Below, one piece after another: positions 54,734-64,000 of a stretch of 64,000 nucleotides of DNA (position 1 is the stretch's first letter; every line of letters begins with the position of its first letter). The DNA lies in NCBI GenBank assembly GCA_947184155.2, contig CAMXCT020000893.1:62001-126000 (forward strand), written 5' to 3'. The notes beneath the pieces were generated by a model. It did no database searches, was not told the DNA's origin, and worked only from the letters and a program-made list of their open reading frames with translations. The position numbers were made by a program, and so were the translations under genes. Source of the DNA: Cladocopium goreaui (Eukaryota; Sar; Dinophyceae; Suessiales; Symbiodiniaceae).

Positions 54734-55170
54734 CCAGGAATTTAGGGAGATTTAAGGACTTTGAAGGAATCTTAGAGGAAGTTGAGGGAATTTTAAAGGA
54801 ATTTGACCGAATTTGAATGAATTTGAAGGAAATTGAAAGATTTTCAAGGATTTCGAATGATTCTAAAGGATGTTAAAGGAATTTTAAGGAATCTGTTGGA
54901 ATTTGAAGGAATTTTAGGGAATTTTAAGGGATCTTAAAGGAATTTTAAGGAATCTTAAGGAATTTTAAGGAATCTTAAAGGAATTTCAAGGAAGTTTAAA
55001 GAATTTTCAAGAATCTTAGAGGAATTCCACGGAAGTTTAAGGAATTTGCAAGAATCTTAAAGGAATCTGACGGAATTTGAACGATTTTTACGGATTTTAA
55101 TGATTTTAAATGATTAAGGTATTTTCATGAGTTTTTGCGAATTTTAAGGAATTTAAATGATTTTAATGAA
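54640..55170 (+). repeat. GAATTTTAAGGAAT-type tandem repeats
   Basis: Degenerate units of about 11-16 bp (AAGGAATTTTAAGGAATCTT and variants) fill this stretch. They overlap the end of the 980-bp direct repeat and fade near 55170. Confidence 0.8.
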
Positions 55171-55622
55171 TTTTAAAGAATTGCTACGGAAGAATGCCAC
55201 CGTATTTTGTTGCTACAGAATGCTATAAACAGAAGAAAACCATTAAACATTTGAGCACCTTCACTCTAAAATACCTCTATCTAAAAAGAATTTCCTGACC
55301 CCTTTTTAAAGAGGCATTTCTGAAGGTCTTCGAATTTGGATGAACTTGGATGCCAATTCGGCGTGAATTTGCTGCAACCGCTTTTTATAGCAGAACCAGT
55401 TCTCATTGATTTTGTGCATTTTAAAGCATGAGGCCCTATGCACAAAAGCTAGACCGCTTCAAAACTGCTGCACATTATCACATAAGGAATGGGAACCCGA
55501 TGCATAAACGAGCAAGGAAGATCATGAAAAGAACCAAGGATCATGAACATAATTTGAAACGAATATGCACGGAAATTCAATATGATTTTGAAAAAATGAC
55601 AGGACATACAAGAAAAAATGGA
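55171..55622. other. single-copy spacer between the direct repeats
   Basis: I see no supported gene. The plus-strand frame at 55428-55631 (QKLDRFKTAAHYHIRNGNPM) is short and without context. Confidence 0.35.
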
Positions 55623-56603
55623 ATGACTTGAAGGAAAAAGGGAAGGAAACTGAAGTGACAAGAGAGTAAAATGAAAGGGACATGAAAGGAAGATGAGAAG
55701 GAAAATGAGACGAACGGAGAGGGAAATCAGAGGAACATCAGAAGGACATGAAAGAACAAAAGGAAAGGAGCGAAATTTCAATAAGATGAACGTGAAATAA
55801 CGATATGATTGACGGAAATGGAAGGAACATGGAAGGAAGTGAAAGGAAACTCACAGGATAATAAAAACGCATGAAAGAAATGTGAACAGAAATGAAAGGG
55901 AAATGGCACGAACACGAAAGAAAATGCTTTTGTATGAGTGTATATTTGTTTTTTCAATATTCATACATATAAATTGTGACCACCAGGGTGGCCAAGGTCA
56001 TGCATTCCGAATATTCTATCTGTGAGGATTTGGACATGGCATGGAGGGACAATGAAAGGATATGAACAGATAATGGAAGGACATGAAAATAGCGCACATG
56101 AAAGGAAAGTGGAAAGAAATGAAATGCATTGAAATAAAGTAAAGTAAAGTGAAAGGAAAAAAGAAGAACGTCGGAAGAAGTAAAGAACTGAAAAGAAGCA
56201 TAAACGTCCCCGTGGCAATTTCCACACTAGAAATGGATGACTTGTGAATAGTCTAAGCGAGATCACGCGAGATCCATAATGTATTGAAAATTTGAAAATT
56301 GGAGTCAGGTTAGTCATTTTATTGTTAAGGGGTTGGTCTGAGCATTTTATTGGCCAGGGAAATCATGATGATTTTTAACATGTTAAAATTCCGTTCTAAT
56401 ATATTATTGCAACAAATTGAGTGCTTGGAGCATTTTATTGCAGAATGGAACCTGTGCTTTTCGAGGATCTCTTTATATCAATTTTATTGGGCATGTCATT
56501 TGAGATCTGCGAATTTTAAGGAATTTGAAGGAATCCTAAGGAATTTTAAGGAATGTTAAGGAATTTTAAAGGAATTTGAAAGGAATTATAAGGAAATTCA
56601 AGG
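55623..56603. repeat. direct repeat of about 980 bp, copy 2, interrupted by the copia LTR
   Basis: Offset 1866 bp from copy 1. Identity continues through GGAAATTCAAGG and stops exactly at TGCAAAAGGG (56604), which marks the retrotransposon insertion point. Confidence 0.85.
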
Positions 56604-56732
56604 TGCAAAAGGGTTCATGTGTATGCATGTGCAACTGGACAGGTGAAGTATCTGTTCTTATCGTTGAGCACAACAGCTGCCTTTCCACTAGGCTCTTTAT
56701 GGATCAAAAGTCGCGCTGCTCTGCCTAACACA
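56604..56732 (+). repeat. 5' LTR of the copia element (proposed, ~129 bp)
   Basis: It begins TGCAAAAGGG exactly where homology to the upstream direct repeat ends, and ends CTGCCTAACACA directly before the primer site, giving TG...CA ends. The length is short for an LTR. No 3' LTR is in the window to confirm it. Confidence 0.6.
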
Positions 56733-56750
56733 GGTTATGAGCCCAACGCT
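56733..56750 (+). other. primer binding site, tRNA-Met half-molecule type
   Basis: GGTTATGAGCCCAACGCT is complementary to the anticodon arm of a tRNA-Met (GGGCTCATAACC). Priming by an internally cleaved initiator tRNA-Met is known for Drosophila copia, whose site also begins GGTTATG. It lies two bases after the LTR CA and 20 bp before the gag ATG. Confidence 0.65.
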
Positions 56751-56770
56751 CAGCTGAAGGGGCGTTTGCC

Positions 56771-59700
56771 ATGTCGTGGACTAGAGCGAGTTCGGTGCCA
56801 ACTGGTGGAAGTGGACCTCGAGGTCTACGGCTGGATCAAGAAGGCCGACCAGGGCATGGAGGCGAACGAGCTGGACATGATGGCAGAGACCTTCGGCATG
56901 GAGAACAAGGAGCTCTACCAAATGGCAGTGATGGACGAGATGAAGGTCGAGCTCTACTACGAGGCGAACATGGAGGGGCTCTACGGCAAGAACTGGATGT
57001 GAGCACTGACCTGTTGGACTTAGGCACCGAGCCGAATCCGTGGTGGTCAGCAGGGGTTCAGCAAGAACACCTACGAGAAGCACGTCAGTTGGCCATGGAG
57101 CAGCCGATGTGGACGCCAAGGGAAGAGGTCTCAGTCAAGGAGGACCTTCCGGAGATAGAAGATGCAGACGCGTCGCGAGAGTTGGAGCCGCTAGCAATGG
57201 GACGAATGAGTGCTCCGTCAAGTTGGAGTACAAGACGAGGTGTGGCCTTGCAGACTCAAGGGGCTATGCCATCAATTGATGATGAAGACCTTCGGTATCC
57301 TCAAGATGCTGGACAAGGTCAAGACCTTCGGTATCCTCAAGATGCTGGACAAGGTCGCCGTGAAGTACACCCTCAAGGTGTGGACCTTCGACATCCTCAA
57401 GATGTTGGACAAGGTCAACGTGATGAACACCCTCAAGGTGTGGACCTTCGGTATCCTCAAGATGCTGGACAAGGTCCGGAATGTACACCCTCAAGGTGTA
57501 GACCTTCGGTATCCTCAAGATGCTGGACAAGGTCAACGTGCTGGACACCCTCAAGGTGTCGAACAATGTGGACACCCTCAAGGTGTTAGACGTGATAGGC
57601 ACCCTCAAGGTGTCGAGCAAGATAGGCACCCTCAAGGTGTCGAGCAAGATGAACACCCTCAAGGTGTTGAACAAGTTGGGCACCATCGAGGTGTCGCAGC
57701 AGGGCTACTTGCTGGAGAAGTGCAACGTTCTGGCAAGGGGCATGGTCAAGGAAGAGTGGTGCGGCCCAATGGGATGGGAGGTGAGATACCATCTCATGGG
57801 GTTGCAAGACAAGGTGGGAAGACTGGAGGACTGGGAGGTGAGATACCAGTTCAAAGGTCTGACATCATGCAAGAGGCTGGACACCATCGAGGAGTCAGCC
57901 GTGGACCCTCAAGGTCTGAAGTTAATGTGCAAGAGGCTGGACACCATCGAGGAGTCAGCCGTCATGGACCCTCAAGGTCTGAAGGAAATGTGCAAGAGAC
58001 TGGACGCCACCGAGGAGTCAGTCATGGTTATGGACCTGAACGACGTCAAGTTCAGGGTCATCGAACAGTACCAAGTGGTCTGCGAGATCAATCTCAAAGA
58101 CGAGGTCATCGGCAAGATGATGGATCACCCTTGGAGAGAGTTCCAATGGGAGTGCAACAGTATGAGATGAGACGACAGATGCCACGTGAGGCAAGTCGAC
58201 AACCACAAGGCGAAGTACATGGTGCTACAACCTTTGTGGATGATGTCAATCAACAAGGGAAAGATGAGCGTGATGAGCTCAGGCGGGCTTTGGAGCAATC
58301 AATGGTTGAAGAGCTTCACAGACAGAAGCTTGAGATGGAGAAACAACAGGAAGAGATGAAGAAGTATGCTGAGGACTTGCAACGCCAGCGTGATGAGTTT
58401 GAAAAGCAAACTGAAGAGTTGAAGAAGGAGCTCAAGAAGAAGAGTTCGAGCATGGATCCACCAAGGACACCACCGCGGCGACCTCAGTACTACTCGCTGT
58501 CACCAAGAACAACACCTGGAGGAACTCAAGTTCCCCCGGGACAACCACCAATGGAGGTAGCAGATCTTCCAGAACTTCCACCATGGCAGTTTGACCCATT
58601 TGCAGTTGATGAGCATGTGGGTGGTGGAACAGGTTTTGATGGTTTGGAGGATTTTTGGACTCCAGTGGATCAACAACCGCAACAGCAGCATCATCTTCAA
58701 CCTGGAGCAGATCGTTTTGCATGGTTGGACAGAGAGGTCAGGATGATGCATGGAGAAAGACCAAGGTTGACAGGTGAGTACTGGGAGCAACCGGTGCACA
58801 GGCATGGTGGTCCACCAGCGGACTTTGGCTATGTTCCGCAACCACCACCACAACCGCCTCAAGGACATGGAGTTGGACCTTGTGGAGTACCAGTGTTTGC
58901 AGCACCAATGCAATATGGTTCAATGCCACTGCAATGGCAACAACCTCAACCACAAGCGAAAGGTCCTGATGGTGAAGCTTCTGAGGTGCTGAGAAATGTG
59001 CCGATTACACTACCAACTCTGAAGGACGTGTCAGAGCCTCAAGCTGCCCTTCGTGCAGGAGATTGGTTAAGTGAGTTGATGCCGCTGATCTCAGATGTCT
59101 CAGAAGGGGCAAGAGTGTGGTGGACCGGACTAGTACAACGAGCTCAAGATGCCTATGCAACATGGCTGACAGCGGGTCCAATGAATCGCATGGCTGTGCA
59201 ACCTGACCTTCAGGTGGAGAACAAGTATGTCAGGTTGGAGTCTCGCGTGCTGTCAATGTTGTTAGCTGCAGTGCCACAGACGGTCAAACAAGAAGCAATC
59301 TCTTTGCGAGAGATGACATGCGTGCAGTTGGTGTTTCGCAGCTTAAAGCTGTACCAACCTGGTGGTCTCAATGAGAAAAGCACCATCCTCAACAACTTGA
59401 CCCAAACAACAGCAGCCAAATCTGCAGCAGAGGCTGGTGAGATGCTACGCCAATGGCGACGTCAACTCCTGCGAGCTCGTGAACTTGGACTACAGGTTCC
59501 AGATCCCTTGCTGCAGGTGAGCGCACTCACTGAAGTGATGCGGACAGTGATTGCGAGGGAGCATCAAGCGAGCTTTCGCATCAGCAACTTTCGCATGACC
59601 CATATGGTGGATGTGGCGCCTACACAGCTCGCAGCGGAGAACTATCTGCAGATGTTGATTGCCGAAGCGGATCACTTGCATCATGGAACAATGACGAAGG

Positions 59701-61976
59701 CAAGTCCGACTTCTGGCAACCACAAGATCAACGTGGTCAATGCTGCTGGTGATAAGGGTGGTGGCAAGAAGGGATCTCCTGGTAAGAAGGGCAATGGCAA
59801 CAATGCAGAAGGCAGTGGTTATGGTGCAGGAGCTGGAGCATGCAAGCATTGGGGTAAACCTCATGGATGCCTCAAGGGTGACAGATGCACCTATGCCCAC
59901 GAGTGGAACAATCTCAACGACAAGGAGAAGAGATGTTGGAAGTGTTCCAGTTTGGAGCACATTGCCAAAGACTGCACGGCTGGTGACAAGCTTATGACAA
60001 GTCCAGGTGATAGAAGCTCCAAAGGAAGCCCCAAAGGCAAGGGAAAGAAAAAGGATAGCAAGAACGACAAGGGCAAAGGTAAGGACCGGGATAAGCCGGT
60101 CGGGGGAGTGGATCAGTCTTCAAAGGATTCACAGCCTCAAGTTGCCCAGATACAACAGCAACCTCAAGTTGCCCAGATACAACAGCAACCTCAAGTTGCT
60201 CCGACACAACAGCAACCTCAAGTTGCTCAGGTACAACAGCAGCCTCAAGTTGCTCAAGTACAACAACAAGTTCAGCCCTCAGTCATGGGTGAAGTTGCCA
60301 GTCTTCTAAAGACAATGCGAACAACGTCAACGACTCCAAGGGTGTTGGCGGTGGTGGATGACAACAATCAGGGTGTGCTACTGGACTCAGGTGCCACGCA
60401 TATCCTTAGAGGACCCTATGATGAGACTGAGTGGATGCAGGCGATCCCAACAGAGGTACAAACGGCGACTGGAAAAACACAGTTAAGGATGTCGAAGATG
60501 AGCAGATCTTTGTTGACAAAGGATGATCTGCAGCCAATTGTACCTTTGGGAATGTTGACTCAGCATGGATGTAAGATGAGGTGGCATCGCGATGGGTGTG
60601 CTCTCACACATGCCAAGCTGGGTGAAGTGAAAGTCACAGTTCGTGACAATTGTCCCTACGTGACCAATGATGTGGGGATGAAGCTCATTCGAGAGCTGGA
60701 AACTGCTGAGAAGAACAAGCAGTTGATGTTGCGAAGTTTGGAAGTCACAGGTTGGAAACAGGAAGACAAGGACATGGCCGACAAGCTCAAGAAGTTGTTT
60801 CCTGGAACACCTGTGGAGTTGTTGCAACCTATGGTGAGCAAAGCTGGTGATGAGGCTCGATTGCCATGGAATCGCCATCAAAGGCGACGTTTCAAGAAGG
60901 CCAAGGGCATTGTGCTGAATTTGTTTTCAGGTCCAGATCAAGCGTGGTGGTCAAAAAGAATGCCACACGACATCGAAGTGGTGAATGTGGATCTACTTCG
61001 AGGACAAGATCTTTTGGACTCAGCAGTTTGGCACTTTTTACTGCAGTTTGTGAGGTCGGGTCGAGTGGTTGCAGTACTCGCTGGCCCACCGTGCAGAACA
61101 GTATCAGCTGCACGTTACCGGTCTGATGGAGGACCGCGGCCTGTGAGGTCGAGACATGGTTTACAGAGGTTTGGCTTGGATACCAATACGATGATGGAGC
61201 AACAGTTGGCAGACACTGACAGCCAGCTCTGGCTGAGAACACTGCTCTTGATGTATGAGGCCAAGCTCTACAACCCTGACGTCAAGGCCGTAGTGGAGAC
61301 TCCAGAGGATCCAATGACGTACAGGCAAGACGAAGTGGAATATGCCTCTTTCACTGTGTGGCCCGAGGTGAAGTCAGTGTTGGAAAAGGCGGTGGGATTG
61401 AAAAGGTTGACGGTGGATCAAGGAGCTCTTGGACATCAACGACGAAAACCAACATGCTTGTGGAGCAATATGGACGTCATCAAGGCGCTGGATGGCCTGA
61501 AGGATGACACCAAGCATGCAGCATGGCCAGACAGTTTGTCAAGGGCTATGGGGTTGTCCAAGTCAACAGCAGCATGGGCTCCAACCTTGAAGGATCTGAT
61601 GATCAAGGAGATTCACGCAATTCCACTACCACAACTACGAACTTTGAACCTGACGGAGGAGGAATCATGGTACTTTCACCTCATGTCGGATCACATTCCT
61701 TACAGGAAGGATTGTCTTCAATGTCAAGTTGGAGCAGGACGAGATCGACCACGACGGAGGCAGAAGTTTCAATCCACTTATGAGATGAGCGTGGATTTGG
61801 CAGGACCTTTTGAACGAGCACCAGATCAAGGAAGAGCAAAAGCAAGATACTTCATGGTGGCCACTGTCAAGGTCCCATGGTTAGCAGAGATTGGTGCGTT
61901 GGTGGAGGGTTGGAAGCCGAAACCACGGCCAGAAGGTTTTCCTGACCTTGAGTCGAGGCTTTGCTTCCGGAGGTGA
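56771..61976 (+). pseudogene. copia gag-protease-MTase-like-integrase (frameshifted)
   Basis: ATG 56771 opens gag (MSWTRASSVPTGGSGPRGLR). A tandem repeat (RYPQDAGQGQ units, 57270-57560) contains a 2-nt shortfall at about 57477 that moves the frame. It then stays open to 61976. Domains by position: coiled coil 58258-58450; Pro/Gln-rich 58450-59000; gag core 59010-59690; CCCH finger 59841-59900 (C-x8-C-x5-C-x3-H); CCHC knuckle 59934-59975 (CWKCSSLEHIAKDC); PQVAQIQQQ repeats 60130-60270; protease DSGAT at 60384; a Rossmann-type domain with VLNLFSG (60910) and AGPPCRTVSAARY (PPC 61086-61094), resembling motifs I and IV of C5 DNA methyltransferases; an H2C2 zinc finger (HLMSDHIPYRKDCLQCQ) 61674-61730; and the first integrase Asp (MSVDLAGPF) at 61794. 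The frame is lost near 61970. Confidence 0.8.
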
Positions 61977-63348
61977 CTCTGGACCCAGATCCGTTCAAGG
62001 AGGTGGAGGATGTGATTCGTGGACCGGGCCGTCCCAAGAAGGTGGAGGAGAAGTATGATGTTCAAGCCTCAGATCCCTCGAAGGGGGGAGCTCCAGATTC
62101 CTCGAAGGGGGGAGCACAAGTTGAAGTTGTTGAAGTTCCTCAAAATGGAGTTCAACGTGGTGATGTTCATGTACAAGATTGCAGAGACGGGGGAGCTCAG
62201 GATGATGAGCTTGTCAAACAACTGGAGTCATGTCCATTGCCTGAAGTTCCTTTGCAAGTTTTGGAGAAGAATCCGCCAGAGGTGGATGTGAATGCGGAGG
62301 ATGTGGCAAAGCAGGCGTTCCAAAATAAGATGGCAGAACTTCAGGATGTCAATGTCAAACCCATCACCTTTGCTGTTCCTGTGAGTGATCGACGTGAAAC
62401 AACGGTAATCAATGCAGTGGCGTCTCTCTACACCAGATTTCGAGCTCTTCAAGTGCCAATCTACAGGGTGAGAGTTGACCGCGCCAAAGAACTTGTGTCA
62501 CAACGATTTCGAACATGGGCATCAGCAAGAAATCTGGAAGTTCGAGTTTCTCCAGGAGATGAACCCACTCAGAACTCCACTGCGGAGATCGAGATCCAAG
62601 TTCCCAAGAATGTGACAAGAACGTTGCTGCAGTCATCAGGCTTGGATGTGAGTTTCTGGCCACTGGCGTTACGACAAGCAGCTGAGCAAAGAAGCCGACG
62701 ACAACTCTCAGTGCTTGGACTTCAGCTACCAGCTCTACTACCATTTGGTGTTTGGGGTGTGGTTCGCAAAAAGACGTGGGCCAACAGAGGAGTTCCTCTG
62801 AAGTATCCGAAGCAACGTGTGAGGATTCTTGGTCCTTCGGCGGACATGTCACCAACATCAGGAGGGTATTGGGTGGTGGATGAACGTGGCAATGGTTTTC
62901 GCACTACAGTGGTGTCGGTGCCAACTAAGTCAGCTGAGATGGGCAATCTTCAAGATCTCAACCCTGGACAAGCTCCACTACCAGATGATGGTCAACAACC
63001 AGATGGAAAACAACTTCATGAGCAACTTCCTGAAAGCCCTGGGTATGAACCGAGCATCCTTGAAGATGATGCACTGGGACCGGGGGAGGACTTGGAGTTT
63101 GAGGACATGCAAAGATTGGTGGATGGTACGATGGAGGTGGAACTACAAGAGGTGGAAGGACATGCAACAGATCTTCCATGGCCTTTGCCACCTTTACCAC
63201 AACCACCACGACGAGTACGAGGCAAACAGCCACCAGCTGTGCGCGGTTTGATGAGCTCCGCGTACCACCAATGCAATGGATGTGGGTTGCAACAGCCCAA
63301 ACTCAACAAGTGTCACTTCTGTCATGAACCAGCTGTACCAGCTGGGGG
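61961..63348 (+). pseudogene. copia integrase remainder and linker, second frame
   Basis: This continues the polyprotein in another frame without an ATG: LLPEVTLDPDPFKEVEDVIR, then PITFAVPVSDRRETTVINAV, a second acidic position in YRVRVDRAKELVSQRF (62476), NSTAEIE as the candidate third, and GGYWVVDERGNGFRTTVVSV. The latter part holds CNGCGLQQPKLNKCHFCHEP, a possible four-Cys zinc motif. The frame goes wrong in the GGGGGG run at 63344-63349; the downstream sense continues one frame over. Confidence 0.7.
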
Positions 63349-64000
63349 GAGTGGACCGAGATGGACGATGATGAAGTTACCGCAAGACAAGATCAACAAG
63401 ATGGACAAGCTCAAGATGAAGATGTTCATCAACTACAACAACTATGCAAGGATGAGATGGCAGTCAATAATCTGGTCAAAGGGATGAGTGACCTCTGGAA
63501 TGAAGAGAGGTACATGTTGGCACAAGCAGAAGAAGGCCAAGACGTCAACGAATTGGCAAAATATGCCAACAGCATCCATAGCCAGTTGATGATGCTGCAG
63601 AATCAACAGCAACAGCTGACGAACGAGATCGACAAGATGGTGCTTGGAGAGGAGGAAAAGGTTCTCCAGACCTACACGGTGGCGGCAAAAGAGGTTCGTG
63701 CAGAAGCAGACAAGTGGAAGCCGGCCATCAAGGAGGAGATAGACAACCTACTGTCTACCAACACCATCGTCAAGATGAGCAAGGAAGAAGTGGCATCCTT
63801 GGAGAGCTCAGGGATGGCCCTTGAGAAAATACCTGGCAAGTTGGTGGCGACAAGAAAAGCACCACTTGGAAGAAGACGAGCCAGGATAGTCGCTTGCGGG
63901 AACTTTGTTCATGGCGATCCACTTGATGCAGACTCACATGTGGTTGCTGGAGGAGTGGATGGGATAGCAATTCGACTTTTGGTGAAGTTGGCTGCAGAAC
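63349..64000 (+). pseudogene. copia reverse transcriptase, N-terminal part (runs off the window)
   Basis: Third frame, open from the poly-G to the window edge: EWTEMDDDEVTARQDQQDGQ, a Gln-rich coiled linker, then TYTVAAKEVRAEADKWKPAI, KEEIDNLLSTNTIVKMSKEE and KLVATRKAPLGRRRARIVAC. The pattern W..A...E...L......V...........KWV/LVATRK..........R.VACGN is the entry to the copia (RVT_2) polymerase domain. The catalytic YxDD is beyond the edge. Confidence 0.8.

Larger units (their letters stand above)
56604..64000 (+). mobile_element. Ty1/copia LTR retrotransposon, 5' part
   Basis: Order seen: 5' LTR, primer binding site, gag (coiled coil, gag core, CCCH finger, CCHC knuckle), aspartic protease, a methyltransferase-like domain, integrase, and the start of the reverse transcriptase at the window edge. 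Protease-integrase-RT order is that of copia. RNase H and the 3' LTR lie outside. Three frameshifts make this copy non-functional unless they are sequence errors. The polyprotein style is typical of dinoflagellate copia families. Confidence 0.9.

Noticed and set aside
1-64000. tRNA or rRNA genes
   Set aside because: No cloverleaf with A/B boxes or conserved rRNA segment was seen by eye. The tRNA-Met-like stretch at 56733 is only the primer site. A tRNAscan-type search would be decisive.

Overview
The window looks like dinoflagellate nuclear DNA, probably Symbiodiniaceae or a relative. The grounds are a Ty1/copia polyprotein of the type I know from dinoflagellates, small spliced exons, very long repeat arrays, and gene families with LAKG/LEKG low complexity. 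No bacterial operons, rRNA or tRNA genes are visible. Family names rest on motif reading by eye.

Layout. Positions 1-1018 hold the 3' ends of two convergent, intron-containing host genes. From 1.1 to 51.8 kb the DNA is a repeat-built block. A unit of about 17.5 kb is present in tandem: a ~483-bp satellite array, a 16-bp minisatellite, a flank, an 11-12 kb terminal-inverted-repeat (TIR) element, a tail repeat and a second 16-bp microsatellite. Copy A of the element is 5915-17114, copy B 23385-35064, and copy C (left-truncated) 35303-41774. Satellite arrays lie at 1.9-4.2, 18.3-21.7, 42.9-46.6 and 49.1-51.6 kb. The last two are one array split by a separate 2.5-kb TIR insertion (46600-49120) packed with CCCGAAA and TCTAA repeats and flanked by an 8-bp target duplication. 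At 51.6-53.6 kb there are probable host exons on the minus strand and odd short repeats. At 53.75-56.6 kb there is a ~1-kb direct duplication around a TTAAGGAA-type repeat. From 56604 to the right edge lies a copia retrotransposon with its 5' LTR, primer site and a frameshifted gag-pol.

Main discovery. The large TIR element carries four same-strand genes: gene 1 unknown, gene 2 with a HAD-like domain, gene 3 charged/coiled-coil, and gene 4 a candidate DDE-type transposase. It is studded with roughly 130 (hand count, copy A) short hairpins of the form stem-CCTT-loop-AAGG-stem. The tetraloop is almost always GNRA (GCAA, GAAA, GAGA, GGGA, GGAA, GTAA, GTGA). The outer stem bases covary, and every unit lies in the sense orientation. 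Hairpins occur inside the open frames, in any of the three frames, and in the presumed UTRs. They are absent from the AT-rich spacers and I saw none outside the element. The in-frame copies create the LAKG/LEKG/LQKG repeats of the proteins. This suggests an RNA-level, element-specific hairpin system that I do not recognise from described transposons.

Status. Copy B has the most intact genes 1-3. Copies A and C share a frameshift in gene 3, and A has further frameshifts in genes 2 and 4. All three copies of gene 4 share the same single-base shift in an A-run.
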